From the NCBI GenBank assembly GCA_029262735.1, contig JAJCYY010000010.1, forward strand, positions 124,001 through 188,000: DNA of 64,000 bases, read 5' to 3'. The notes beneath the pieces are model-generated. The model saw only the letters and a list, made by a program, of their open reading frames with translations. It had not been told where the DNA came from and did not search any database. Position 1 is the first letter of the stretch. Every line of letters starts with the position of its first letter. This DNA comes from Chloroflexota bacterium (GTDB taxonomy: Bacteria; Chloroflexota; Dehalococcoidia; Lucifugimonadales; Lucifugimonadaceae). The translations under genes and the position numbers were made by a program. Below are positions 1-8,494 of this stretch, one piece after another.

Positions 1-1
1 G

Positions 2-658
2 GCCGAGATCACCGTCGCCGGTGCCATGAAGTACTCCGGCCAGAAATGTACGGCAACATCAAGGGCGATAGTGGTGGGCGGGGTCACAGAGGAGTTCACG
101 AGCCTGGTTGTCGAAAAGACCAGGGCACTGAAAATCGGCCCCGGTGTTGACGAAGGCTCGGTGATCGTTCCCGTAATTGATGAGGCTTCGAGAGAGAACA
201 TCAAGTCGGCTATCGCGCGGGGTGTGAAGGACGGAGGAAACGTGCTCAGCGGTGGCGGTGTTCCTTCCGGCGACGGTTTTGACAACGGCACATTCGTTGA
301 GCCCACGGTGATAACTAAGGTCGCACCGGACGCTTTCGTGGCCTGCGAGGAGATCTTTGGTCCGGTGCTTTCGATCATCCCGGCCCAGGGCTACGATGAG
401 GCAGTACAGATTGCCAATAGTGTTGAGTACGGCTTGAGCGCCGGTGTGTTCACCCGCAGCCTGAACTCTGCCATGGACTTCGCGAACAGGATCGAGGCCG
501 GTATTGTCAAAATCAATGGCGAAACGGCAGGCGTGGAGCCGCAGGTTCCGTTCGGTGGTATGAAGTCGTCTTCAACAGGCAACAGGGAGCAGGGTAAAGC
601 AGCGATCGAATTCTTCACGCAGACCAAGACTATCTACATGGATCGGTCTGCTACTTAG
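2..658 (+). CDS. Aldehyde dehydrogenase, C-terminal part (5'-truncated by window edge)
   Basis: This is the last 218 residues of an NAD(P)-dependent aldehyde dehydrogenase; its start lies before the window and the frame is open from base 2. The nucleophilic cysteine is visible in GQKC (residue 16 of the fragment), a conserved glutamate lies in EEIFGPV near residue 117, and the family signature FGGMKSS follows near the end. The cysteine context GQKCTATSR and the tail FFTQTKTIY resemble alpha-ketoglutarate-semialdehyde (2,5-dioxovalerate) dehydrogenases, which make 2-oxoglutarate from sugar acids. That substrate is inferred by resemblance only. The gene converges on the SRPBCC gene across a shared hairpin. 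Confidence 0.9.
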   Translation, partial: AEITVAGAMKYSGQKCTATSRAIVVGGVTEEFTSLVVEKTRALKIGPGVDEGSVIVPVIDEASRENIKSAIARGVKDGGNVLSGGGVPSGDGFDNGTFVEPTVITKVAPDAFVACEEIFGPVLSIIPAQGYDEAVQIANSVEYGLSAGVFTRSLNSAMDFANRIEAGIVKINGETAGVEPQVPFGGMKSSSTGNREQGKAAIEFFTQTKTIYMDRSAT

Positions 659-679
659 AGTTCACGGGCTGAAAGCAAA

Positions 680-705
680 AATCGCCCGGCAGGTGCCGGG
701 CGATT
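680..705. terminator. Bidirectional terminator hairpin
   Basis: A perfect stem of ATCGCCCGGC with GCCGGGCGAT around the loop AGGT is flanked by A-rich sequence on the left and T-rich on the right. It can therefore end transcription of both converging genes. Confidence 0.8.
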
Positions 706-719
706 TATTCATCGTTCGT

Positions 720-1205
720 CTACGCGCTTGCGGCGGCAGGAACGTCGGTTTCGACGTCTTTTCCGGTCTCCGAATGGTGCTTCAATCCGGCAAGCAGGCC
801 GTTCATGGCACGCCGATACGAACGCTTGCCCATCATAAGGTCCATCAACATTCCTAGCGGCCCGTACTTGAGTTTGTAGTTGATGTTTAGATCGACCCGG
901 GACTCACCTTCGTCCAGACTTTCAACAGACAGCGTCACGGTGGCATCTGACAGTGGAACGTTCGAGTCAAAGATGTTGATATCGAGAGATTTTCCTTCCT
1001 CCCAACCTACGATCCGTTCTTCGACCCACTGACCTTTGCCAAGATCGCATCTACGCTCTGCGCCGATCCCGCCCGTCGCATCGGTGGTTGAATGAGACTC
1101 GACGACACCAGGATTCCATTTGGAGATCTCGCCAAACTCCTTGAGCACTTCCCACACTCGTTCCTTCGGCGCGTCAATCGTGGTCGATAGTGAAAACTCG
1201 GTCAT
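720..1205 (-). CDS. SRPBCC (START-like/polyketide cyclase fold) protein
   Basis: This 161-residue protein has the SRPBCC layout. It opens with a strand then APKERVWEVLKEF, a helix found at the start of this fold, then W-N-P near residue 30, and closes with a long C-terminal helix (AMNGLLAGLKHH). The fold binds hydrophobic ligands in a cavity; no ligand can be read from the sequence. The ATG at 1205 is preferred over one ten codons upstream because GGGAG sits eight bases before it. It stands alone between two hairpins, so it is probably monocistronic. Confidence 0.75.
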   Translation of the reverse strand: MTEFSLSTTIDAPKERVWEVLKEFGEISKWNPGVVESHSTTDATGGIGAERRCDLGKGQWVEERIVGWEEGKSLDINIFDSNVPLSDATVTLSVESLDEGESRVDLNINYKLKYGPLGMLMDLMMGKRSYRRAMNGLLAGLKHHSETGKDVETDVPAAASA

Positions 1206-1272
1206 TGTGTGGGCTCCCTGCCGATTCGTTTGCAACTGTTCAAGCTAATCATCACACAATCAGATAGCAGAA

Positions 1273-1296
1273 AGCGCCCGGCAGATGCCGAGCGCT
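1273..1296 (-). terminator. Terminator downstream of the short-chain dehydrogenase gene
   Basis: An inverted repeat AGCGCCCGGC / GCCGAGCGCT (one G-T pair) has a four-base loop. Read on the minus strand it is followed by TTTC. It lies 28 bases after the stop of the dehydrogenase. Confidence 0.65.
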
Positions 1297-1324
1297 TCCC
1301 TAACCAACGAGCCGTGACGGTTCT

Positions 1325-2245
1325 TTAACTAGTTTTCACCGGTGACTTCAGCATTCGGGCAGCTCCGACGCCGATCAGCAACTCGCGCTGCCGCACTGCG
1401 TAAGGGTCTTCGTCCTCACGTACAACAGGAGCGGTGAAGACGTTGCCTGCCACCGTTCGCAGAGGTCTCTCGCCTGCCGGTATCTCAACCAGTGCCGTGA
1501 TGGCGTCAGCCACGATTTGAGGGTCGTCAGCGTCTGGACCACTTAGCATTTCACCCATGCTTTCGCCGAACTTCTGGAGTATGTCCAGGCTCGGTGCGTA
1601 GCCAGCCATGATCTCCGTATCTGCGGGTTCAACCACCTTGTTGATGATCCCGGTCGGGAATGCACCCGGCTCGACGATTACAACATCGATGTTCTGATCC
1701 GACAGCTCAAAGCTGTATGCCTCAGACAACGCCTCAAGAGCATGCTTAGACGCAGCGTAGTGGCCCATGAACGGCACGGAGATCTTGCCTGCAGTCGATG
1801 ACACGTTGACGATGAGACCACTCTTCTGCCGACGCATGTGCGGCAGGACGGCACGACTCACCCGGTGAGGCCCAAAGTAGTTCTGGTCGAACTGTTGAAT
1901 CACCTGCTCCACCGTGAAGCTCTCGGCCGGCCCCATGCCCCCACCGCCGGCGTTGTTGACCGCCACGTCAATACGTCCCGCCTCAGATACGACCGCGTGA
2001 ACAGCGGCGCTGACCGAATCGTCGTCTGTGACATCAAGCTCCACTACGTGCAGATCGAGTTTTTCTGCTTTCGCCAGCTCCAGCAGCTCGGCTGCAGCAC
2101 CGCTGTTCTTCCCGTCAACGCCTCGCATCGAAGCAAAAACGCAGTAACCACGCCGTGCAAGGGTCTTGGCGGTAAGCCTGCCAAATCCTGTGCTCGATCC
2201 CGTTATGAGAACAACCTTCTGATCGTTTGTTACAGATTCACTCAT
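1325..2245 (-). CDS. Short-chain dehydrogenase/reductase (SDR)
   Basis: This is a classical SDR of 306 residues, about 50 longer than the family core. The Rossmann motif is TGSSTGFGR (residues 15-23), followed by NNAGG near 97, the catalytic serine near 150 and the YxxxK pair Y163/K167. The family catalyses NAD(P)-dependent oxidation or reduction of alcohols and carbonyls; the substrate is unknown. GGAGGG nine bases before the ATG supports the start. The gene follows the MFS pump gene on the same strand with 178 bases and a hairpin between them, so co-transcription is doubtful. Confidence 0.85.
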   Translation of the reverse strand: MSESVTNDQKVVLITGSSTGFGRLTAKTLARRGYCVFASMRGVDGKNSGAAAELLELAKAEKLDLHVVELDVTDDDSVSAAVHAVVSEAGRIDVAVNNAGGGGMGPAESFTVEQVIQQFDQNYFGPHRVSRAVLPHMRRQKSGLIVNVSSTAGKISVPFMGHYAASKHALEALSEAYSFELSDQNIDVVIVEPGAFPTGIINKVVEPADTEIMAGYAPSLDILQKFGESMGEMLSGPDADDPQIVADAITALVEIPAGERPLRTVAGNVFTAPVVREDEDPYAVRQRELLIGVGAARMLKSPVKTS

Positions 2246-2390
2246 GTTCTTCGACCCTCCGTTTTTTTCTGTTATTCGATTTCTGTTGGGCTGCCAGGTC
2301 GTCCGAAAAAGCCGTCAACGAACAATCCGGCGAACCGCCCTTTGTCAATGAATTCCCGTCTACCAACTAAGCGTGTAAGAACTGAATGCC

Positions 2391-2416
2391 CTGGCCGCAG
2401 ATTAGACTGCGGCCAG
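2391..2416 (-). terminator. Terminator hairpin after the efflux-pump gene
   Basis: A perfect ten-base stem CTGGCCGCAG / CTGCGGCCAG surrounds a six-base loop, seven bases past the stop codon of the pump gene. No T-run follows, so it may act as a weak or factor-assisted terminator. Confidence 0.55.
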
Positions 2417-2423
2417 GAGATCC

Positions 2424-4082
2424 TCAGTCCGCGGTTACAGACGCAACGGTTGGAATAGCCTCACCAATACCCGGAGTTGCAACCGTTTCCGGGCTGGAGT
2501 CGGAGTCGGGACCAGAGATCTCGAACTCCTCCGCCTGCTGCTCTCGGATACGGTTTGGCAGGACCGTTATGGCAATCACCAGCGCAAGACCGATGAACGC
2601 TGCCGAGGCGAGGTAGCCGACGCTCATTGCGTCCACAAATGAACGGTTTGCGGCGTCGACAACGGTCGCTGCGACCTCGACAGGGAGGTCCCGGGTAACC
2701 GCGCCCACAGCTCCGATGCTGTCGCCGACGATTTCAGCCAGACCGTCTGGCACAACGTCACGCACAGCGTCCGTCACCCTTGAGCGATAGACGCCTGTGA
2801 CGATGCTGCCGACTATTGCGACACCAAGTGCAAAGCCCAATTCACGAGAGGTGTCATTCATCGCAGAGCCGACACCTGCGTCGTCGACAGGCACCGAAGC
2901 CATGATCGAATCGGTAAGAGCGGTCATGATCATTCCTGCACCAAGGCCGAACAGAGCAAGTCCGATGGCAGGGATGAAGTAGCCGCTGTCCACTTCAAGC
3001 TGTGTGAATACGCCCATGCCGCCCAGGATGATGACCGAGGCGACGATCGAGATCGTCCGTGGTCCCAGCTTTGATTCGGTCTTGCTGGCGAAGCCTGCTC
3101 CTATCATCATCGTTCCAGCTATCGGCATGATGGCGAGTCCTGCGTACAGAGCGCTTTTGCCCTGCACCAGCTGGAAGTACTGGGTCAGGAAGAAGAAGAC
3201 GCCGATCATTGCCAGCATTAGCAGCATGATGACCAGGAATGACCCCGTGAAGTCACGCCGCTTGAAGTACTGAAGCGGAAGCATCGGGTGGGAGCTTCGC
3301 AGCTGGACAATCGTGAACGCAGCCAGCAGGATTCCACCCGCGACGAACGAGCCGATGATCGGTACCGATGTCCAACCGTCTTCTCCGCCCTGGATGATGC
3401 CGTAGACGACTCCGAGTAGACCCGCCGTCACCAACAGTCCACCCGGGATGTCGAGAGGCTGTTCACGGCTGTCGCGCGACTCTGGCACGAACTGCAGTCC
3501 GGCAATCGCCAGTATCACAACCGGAATGTGCAGCCAGAAGACCGCTGACCAGTCGATCTGGTCGACAAGGAAGCCGCCCATCGCAGGTCCGACGACGATT
3601 CCAAGCGAACCGACCGCTGTCCAGATGGCGATGGCCCTTGCTCTTTCGGCCCTCGGGAACACGTCTGTGATGATCGAAAGGGTGGCAGGCAGCACAAATG
3701 CTGCGCCGATGCCCTGTACGCCCCGCATGGCGATCAGCGTCTCCGAGTTAGCAGAAAGTGCTGCTCCGACCGAGCCGATCCCAAAGACTGCCATTCCGGC
3801 TGCCAGTGCTCGTTTCCTGCCGAACCGGTCACCTATGGTCCCGCCAAGTAGCAACAGTCCAGCCAGAAGCAATGAGTATGAGTTGACCACCCATTGCAGT
3901 ACTGAATTTGTCGCCTCAAAGTCCCGCGCTATGGCTGGCAGAGCGGTGTTAACCACGGTACCGTCCAGAAAGATCATGAATGTCGAGAGCGACATCACTG
4001 CCAGCACAAGGTTCTTTCTAACCAGTAACCCCGGCTTGCCGGATGAGCCCACGTCTTTTGTTTCTATCGTTGTCGTACTCAT
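2424..4082 (-). CDS. MFS drug-efflux transporter, DHA2 (14-helix, EmrB/QacA-type)
   Basis: This 552-residue protein has the length and hydrophobic pattern of 14-helix major-facilitator antiporters. Helix 1 carries FLDGTVVNTALPAI, the typical DHA2 start, and the helix 2-3 loop carries the motif A sequence GDRFGRKRA. Such pumps export drugs, dyes or other toxic compounds in exchange for protons across the cytoplasmic membrane; the substrate is not readable. A tetR gene lies immediately upstream on the same strand. A 22-base element 65 bases before the start recurs in front of tetR, so repression by that regulator is likely. The last ~40 residues are polar and cytoplasmic. Confidence 0.9.
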   Translation of the reverse strand: MSTTTIETKDVGSSGKPGLLVRKNLVLAVMSLSTFMIFLDGTVVNTALPAIARDFEATNSVLQWVVNSYSLLLAGLLLLGGTIGDRFGRKRALAAGMAVFGIGSVGAALSANSETLIAMRGVQGIGAAFVLPATLSIITDVFPRAERARAIAIWTAVGSLGIVVGPAMGGFLVDQIDWSAVFWLHIPVVILAIAGLQFVPESRDSREQPLDIPGGLLVTAGLLGVVYGIIQGGEDGWTSVPIIGSFVAGGILLAAFTIVQLRSSHPMLPLQYFKRRDFTGSFLVIMLLMLAMIGVFFFLTQYFQLVQGKSALYAGLAIMPIAGTMMIGAGFASKTESKLGPRTISIVASVIILGGMGVFTQLEVDSGYFIPAIGLALFGLGAGMIMTALTDSIMASVPVDDAGVGSAMNDTSRELGFALGVAIVGSIVTGVYRSRVTDAVRDVVPDGLAEIVGDSIGAVGAVTRDLPVEVAATVVDAANRSFVDAMSVGYLASAAFIGLALVIAITVLPNRIREQQAEEFEISGPDSDSSPETVATPGIGEAIPTVASVTAD

Positions 4083-4146
4083 TTTCTCTATCCATGCCCG
4101 TTGGCACAGCGATCGCTGCGCCCCTGAATTAGAGCTGACCTTATTT

Positions 4147-4168
4147 AAACCGGCCAGCCGCCCTTTTT
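4147..4168 (-). promoter_or_regulatory. Candidate TetR operator in front of the efflux-pump gene
   Basis: This 22-base element matches 20 of 22 positions with the element at 4964-4985. Its core is CCGG-N4-CCGC, an almost symmetric pair, flanked by AAA on one side and a T5 run on the other. It lies between tetR and the pump gene, where an operator would be expected. Binding is inferred. Confidence 0.55.
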
Positions 4169-4302
4169 AAATCGCCTGACGTTCTCTAGCTCCTCCTGTT
4201 TACCGACTGCTTGCTGATTCTTACCGATTGATCGGTGTCATCGCGATCGCCTCGATTGGCCGTTACTGCACCCGTATTTCAAGAATCTTTCGTTTTGACC
4301 GG

Positions 4303-4938
4303 TCACTCTGCCGAGCTGCTATTTGAGCCGTCGCCAGTCCAGAATTTTCCGGTGAATAGCGCCTCGGCCACTTTGATTGCAGCACCGACATCTTGCCCAT
4401 CGGGGTCCCACGCAATCTGTGCGGTCGATCCGATCATGATTGCGCCCATCACGAAAATGACTGCATGCGGATCAAGGTCCGGGTTGACATCACCGGCTTC
4501 CTGGCTCTGGCGAACCATCTTCGGCATCAACTCCATCCAGGGCTTGAACAGCTCCATTTGGCTGTTCAGCACTCGCTCATTAAGTAGCGCCTCAGCCCAC
4601 AGGAACATCGCCACCCTTGTGTCGACGTTCCCCGGTGTTTCGAGGTTCCGGGTCATTCCCATCTCGAGCGTTCGCAGCCAGAGTGGCAGTTCTTGCTTCC
4701 GATTCTCCAGGTCTTCAAAGAGCTGCTGATCCTCTTCGACCGAACGCTCTCTGAGAGCATCGATGATGTCCTCTTTGCTCTTGAAGTAGTGATATACGGC
4801 GCCGCGGGACAGATCGGCGGCCAGCCGAATGTCGTCGAGGGAGGTTCCGTGGATTCCAGAGCGGGCGAAGCACTGTACCGCGGCGTCAACTATCTGTTGC
4901 CGCCTGGCTTCGAGATGCTCTTCGCTGACTTTTGGCAT
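4303..4938 (-). CDS. TetR/AcrR-family transcriptional repressor
   Basis: This is a 211-residue TetR-family regulator. The N-terminal helix-turn-helix spans about residues 10-55 (QQIVDAAVQCFARSG, then TSLDDIRLAADLSRGAVYHYF), and a helical ligand and dimer domain follows. The start at 4938 is chosen because GGAG lies about ten bases before it and the HTH begins ten residues later. The same frame stays open far upstream but there it is antisense to an acetyltransferase. The gene sits directly upstream of the efflux pump, and matching elements precede both genes. The usual role would be repression of the pump and of itself, relieved by a pump substrate. Confidence 0.88.
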   Translation of the reverse strand: MPKVSEEHLEARRQQIVDAAVQCFARSGIHGTSLDDIRLAADLSRGAVYHYFKSKEDIIDALRERSVEEDQQLFEDLENRKQELPLWLRTLEMGMTRNLETPGNVDTRVAMFLWAEALLNERVLNSQMELFKPWMELMPKMVRQSQEAGDVNPDLDPHAVIFVMGAIMIGSTAQIAWDPDGQDVGAAIKVAEALFTGKFWTGDGSNSSSAE

Positions 4939-4963
4939 GTCCGAATCGACTCCTGGATTAATA

Positions 4964-4985
4964 AAACCGGCCAACCGGCCTTTTT
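4964..4985 (-). promoter_or_regulatory. Candidate TetR operator, autoregulatory copy
   Basis: Core CCGG-CCAA-CCGG flanked by AAA and T5, 26 bases before the tetR start codon. It is 20/22 identical to the element in front of the efflux pump. Confidence 0.55.
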
Positions 4986-5091
4986 GCTGTACGGAGATAT
5001 GATGCACTAAGTCTTGAAGAGATGCAAGGGCTGATTTTGCACGGAAGCCTGAACACGGAAACAGCGCCGATAACGATCTGAACAGGGGAAG

Positions 5092-5655
5092 ATGGAGCAG
5101 CCAATACAGCAACTGGAGATGGTCCGATCTGGGAGCAATCCGCCAGCGGTGCCTGCCGTACTGGACGGATATCTGTTCCGCCAGTTCAGGGAGGCTGACA
5201 GGGCGTCTTACTGGCACCTGTTTGCCCAGGTTTTCAGAACCCACAGTCGCCTGGACAATCTGCGCACCGCTGCGTTGCCGGGCGGATTTTTCGTGATTGA
5301 GCACGAAAGAAACGGCGACGTTGTGGCTTCCGCTGTGGCCGCCGAATACGAGAAGGTGGGACATACCGAGCGGGGAAGCCTGCAATGGGTGATGACCGAC
5401 CCGTTGCACGTTGGCAAGGGACTTGGGAAGGCTGTCGTGGCCGCTGCAACGGGGCGGCTGGCCCTGGCTGGATACATCCGGGCGTATTTGAGTACGGACG
5501 ACTGGCGGCTGCCCGCTATTCACGTGTACTTGACGCTTGGTTGGAAGCCGTTGCTTTATGCGCCTGACATGCAGGAGCGCTGGAAAGCTGTGTTCAAGCA
5601 GCTGGGACGCGACCCCGCGAACTACCAGTTCGTGAATGAGCCTCGCCAACTCTGA
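5092..5655 (+). CDS. GNAT-family N-acetyltransferase
   Basis: This 187-residue protein carries the GNAT acetyl-CoA loop: a beta strand (LQWVMTDP) followed by the HVGKGLGKAV form of motif A near residues 107-116, then a helix. The C-terminal YLTLGWKPL corresponds to motif B (Y..lGF). Such enzymes move an acetyl group from acetyl-CoA to an amine; the acceptor is unknown. A short GGGGAA ribosome site is very close to the ATG. The gene is divergent from tetR, but no shared control is evident. Confidence 0.8.
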   Translation: MEQPIQQLEMVRSGSNPPAVPAVLDGYLFRQFREADRASYWHLFAQVFRTHSRLDNLRTAALPGGFFVIEHERNGDVVASAVAAEYEKVGHTERGSLQWVMTDPLHVGKGLGKAVVAAATGRLALAGYIRAYLSTDDWRLPAIHVYLTLGWKPLLYAPDMQERWKAVFKQLGRDPANYQFVNEPRQL

Positions 5656-5881
5656 CAGCCTACCCGCTCTTTGACAGTATGAGTTCGCAGCCCGAATTCG
5701 GGTGGTCTCTCGTTCGCCTCAAAGGTCGGCCCCGCGCAGTCCATCAGTGACGCGATCTCCTCCAGCGTCTGGATCCACATAAGCAGGCTATCGACCTGAT
5801 GGCCTTTAAGGGTGAGCGCATTTGGAGATGAGCCGCCGAGATACTACCCTGGACCACTCTCAAATGGTCCTTGAAATCGCT
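5656..5881 (-). other. Intergenic stretch, possible remnant of a small gene
   Basis: No complete gene is visible. On the minus strand one frame stays open for about 60 codons across roughly 5635-5835 and has a protein-like composition (for example MWIQTLEEIASLMDCAG), but it lacks a good start. It could be a decayed small gene or chance. Confidence 0.2.
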
Positions 5882-6805
5882 CTAGCCGCCCGGCGGCGCT
5901 ACTACCACGTCGTCGTATGAGTGGCGTTTCGTGATCAGGTTGGAGTGTGCGAACACATCAAGCGCGCTCTCGTAGAGATCCGGCTCTACGGTGATGTTCC
6001 CACTCCACGTGCCAAGCTTCTGGTAGTAGCTAACGGCTGCCGCGGTGGCCTTAACCGCAATATCAGGGAAGAAGCTCTCCTCGGCCTTCGCCACCTCCAT
6101 CGGGTCAGCGGTGTGTACCCAATTCCGTGATGCCCGGTAGGCGGCGGCAAAACGCTTCGCCATGTCCGTATCAAGCCAGTCCCAGCGGCATATCAGGCTG
6201 CTAAAGGCAGTAGGACCGACGGCTTCACCCACCGATGCGACGATGTGGCCTTCGCCAAGGTGCTCTAACTGCTGTGGAAACGCGCCCTGCTCATGAAAAT
6301 AGTCGCCCTGCCCGTCCCGCCACTGGCGCATCATCTCATCGCCCCCCGGCGACTCGATGTCATCGAGGTCGCTCAAGTCGATGCCTTCCTTGTGAAGCCC
6401 GTAACGGAGCATCGCCTCTGGCTGCCCACCGTGAACGTGAAGAAATTTCTTGTCACGAAGTTTTGACCATTGGAAAGCCGGATCCGGCTCTCTGGCGGCG
6501 ATGATGAAGCCGTCATAGCGGTTGATCTGGGCAAACTGGGCGACTATTGGCTTCTCGCCCTTTTCCAGAGACGCCCAGCTGGCTGAGACAGCCGCCTGCC
6601 CAACGTCCATCCGACCGGTTGCGACCTCAGTTCCAGTGGTCTCGCCCGGTTTGGCTGGCCTGTACGTGCCATCAAGACCCTCTTTTTCGAGAAATCCTCC
6701 GGCAATGCAGGATATGAGCGGGCTGTAGAAGGCCGAGTGGCGAGATGCGATGAGGTTGATCGTGTCCAAATCAGGGCTCCGGCTTGGGTAGTTGATCGTG
6801 TCCAT
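5882..6805 (-). CDS. NMT1/SsuA-like substrate-binding protein without signal peptide
   Basis: This 307-residue protein resembles NMT1/THI5- and SsuA-type periplasmic-binding folds: an early SAFYSPLI segment, then GTEVATGRMDVGQAA near residue 60, where the family tests whether ligand is present, and paired alpha/beta lobes. These proteins deliver nitrate, sulfonates, taurine or pyrimidine precursors to ABC importers. No signal peptide or lipobox is visible and no permease or ATPase gene is nearby. It may therefore be an orphan binding protein or act in the cytoplasm. The first 24 residues contain an in-frame 12-codon duplication, which makes the exact start uncertain. Confidence 0.65.
   Translation of the reverse strand: MDTINYPSRSPDLDTINLIASRHSAFYSPLISCIAGGFLEKEGLDGTYRPAKPGETTGTEVATGRMDVGQAAVSASWASLEKGEKPIVAQFAQINRYDGFIIAAREPDPAFQWSKLRDKKFLHVHGGQPEAMLRYGLHKEGIDLSDLDDIESPGGDEMMRQWRDGQGDYFHEQGAFPQQLEHLGEGHIVASVGEAVGPTAFSSLICRWDWLDTDMAKRFAAAYRASRNWVHTADPMEVAKAEESFFPDIAVKATAAAVSYYQKLGTWSGNITVEPDLYESALDVFAHSNLITKRHSYDDVVVAPPGG
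6755..6804. repeat. Direct repeat of a 14-mer, 36 bases apart
   Basis: GTTGATCGTGTCCA occurs at 6755-6768 and again at 6791-6804. The 36-base shift keeps frame, so DTIN appears twice at the N-terminus of the binding protein. This looks like a small tandem duplication. Confidence 0.7.
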
Positions 6806-7062
6806 TGACTCTGGACCGGATTGTACAGCGCGGCCGTGGCGTCGCTGGCACTCGTTGAGATCGAACGCGGTTCGGTTGTCGAAGGACCGATTAGCGCGGC
6901 CATGCGGTCCAGGTATTTGTCAGGAGGCTGTTACCAAATTTGCCTACGGATATGCCCCACTGTTACTGCAGAAATCGCAATGGTCGCGATCTGGTGACAG
7001 GTTCAGTGCTGGATCGAGCACAGGAACATGTGCTCGGAGCGCCCCTTAGATTGGCATGGACT

Positions 7063-8145
7063 ATGTCTTATCTAGGATCTAAATATCGAGTCCTTCTCCT
7101 GGTGGCAGCACTTGCAGTAACTGCGTTCAGTATTGCTTGCGGCTCTTCAGAGCCCACGACCACCACTCGTGTACGGCCAACATCCACTCCGCGGCCAACG
7201 GTTCCTCCTCGAACCAGCCAGGTGAATCTGACATCGAACTCGAGTCAGTCATCGGCTGCGGCGAACTCGGACACGCATGCCAGCGCGGACGACTCTACTT
7301 CCCATGCAGATGATTCACATGAAGTGACAGCAGACTCTCACGACGACGGCCATGCTGAGTCCGATGACGGTCACGCAGCCGAGGGCGACGCAGGGGGTCA
7401 TGAGGACGATGGTCACGACGCAGATGCTCACGAGGACGATGGTCACGGTGGCGCTCCGCACTGTGAGTACATCGGACCGGTCGGCATTGACAAATGGGGC
7501 GGTCTGCATGACCTGTTCACGGCGTGTGTTGACGGTGGTGCACAGTCACCTATCGATGTCCGCCAGGCGGTGGAGAAAGACCTGTTGAACCTGGAGTTCC
7601 AGTACTCCCCGGCCAGAGCGGGCCTGGTGAACAACGGCCACACGATTCAGGCCAATTTCATCGGCGGTTCTCCTGGCACGATGGTTCACGCAGGCAAGGA
7701 ATACACGTTGCTGCAGTTCCACTTCCATAGGCCAAGCGAACACACGGTCAACGGCTACCAGTATGGAATGGAAGCTCACCTGGTGCATCAGGCTGAGGAC
7801 GGAAGCCGCGCGGTCGTCGGGATCCTGATCGACCCGGGCGACCCGAATCCCGCCTTTGACGCCATCTGGGGCTCAATGCCTGGCGCTGAAGGTGAAGTGA
7901 TTGAGATGGGATCGCTCTTCGACGTGGAGGCGATGCTGCCGGACTCGCGGACGACGTACCGATACCCTGGCTCGCTGACGACGCCTCCTTGTTCGGAGGG
8001 TGTTCAGTGGCTCCTCATGTCGGAACCGGTCCACGTTGCGCAGTCTGACATCGACGCATACAAGAACCTGTACTTCTTCAACGCTCGCTACACGCAGCCG
8101 ATCAACGGCAGGACGATTGTCCTGGACAACTCTGCTGCTGAGTAG
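7063..8145 (+). CDS. Alpha-carbonic anhydrase lipoprotein with His/Asp-rich linker
   Basis: This 360-residue secreted enzyme interconverts CO2 and bicarbonate. The start at 7063 gives a lipoprotein signal (hydrophobic core LLLVAALAV) with lipobox FSIAC, Cys26 being the lipidated residue. A Thr/Pro linker (30-52) follows. Residues ~70-133 form a low-complexity His/Asp/Glu segment (repeats of HEDDGH and SDDGHA). The alpha-CA domain starts near 134. Zinc ligands are H220, H222 and H239 (FHFHRPSEH, MEAHLVH), and the TTPPC motif supplies the Thr199 equivalent and a likely disulfide cysteine. The His-rich segment could bind zinc outside the cell, which is inference. It is a single gene ended by a hairpin. 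Confidence 0.93.
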   Translation: MSYLGSKYRVLLLVAALAVTAFSIACGSSEPTTTTRVRPTSTPRPTVPPRTSQVNLTSNSSQSSAAANSDTHASADDSTSHADDSHEVTADSHDDGHAESDDGHAAEGDAGGHEDDGHDADAHEDDGHGGAPHCEYIGPVGIDKWGGLHDLFTACVDGGAQSPIDVRQAVEKDLLNLEFQYSPARAGLVNNGHTIQANFIGGSPGTMVHAGKEYTLLQFHFHRPSEHTVNGYQYGMEAHLVHQAEDGSRAVVGILIDPGDPNPAFDAIWGSMPGAEGEVIEMGSLFDVEAMLPDSRTTYRYPGSLTTPPCSEGVQWLLMSEPVHVAQSDIDAYKNLYFFNARYTQPINGRTIVLDNSAAE

Positions 8146-8175
8146 ATAGTAGCCCTGAAGTCAGTAAAAGTTTGA

Positions 8176-8206
8176 ATCGGCCACCGACACATGACGGTGG
8201 CCGGTT
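8176..8206 (+). terminator. Terminator after the carbonic anhydrase gene
   Basis: A nine-base stem CGGCCACCG / CGGTGGCCG encloses an eight-base loop and is followed by GTT, 30 bases after the stop codon. Confidence 0.6.
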
Positions 8207-8494
8207 CGCGTACCGGTGCGTTAAATGCGGGCAAGGCCGAACTTTTCACCCTTCTGTATGCCAGGTCCCCGCTGATATTCTCACAGAGCCACTCATGACT
8301 CGTGTTTCGAGCATATTTATGTCAGAGCTTCGCTTCAGAACTATCGCGGTTCGCGGCTTTGCTTTCCGTTGCGGATACAGGACGGTGCCCGGTGCTGCAG
8401 CAACCGTTGAATTGTTCAGACCGGAGTTTCTGGTACCGGAACGGCGGCAATTGACGGCATCGCGGTCGCGGTTGGGGATCTTTGGAGAGGAACT
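8207..8494. other. Non-coding stretch before the epimerase gene
   Basis: I see no gene with a credible product here. The only open frame of any length has no family resemblance and runs into the epimerase start. The promoter of the epimerase gene is probably in this interval, but no clear -35/-10 pair stands out. Confidence 0.4.

Noticed and set aside
4939..5649. Upstream continuation of the tetR frame to a 448-residue protein
   Set aside because: The extra N-terminal half is antisense to the acetyltransferase gene and has no family resemblance. The helix-turn-helix starts just after 4938, where a ribosome site also lies.
7270..7460. Tandem DNA repeats in the carbonic anhydrase gene taken as a repeat array
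   Set aside because: The repetition is in the His/Asp-rich protein segment and the DNA copies are imperfect. It is a low-complexity coding region.
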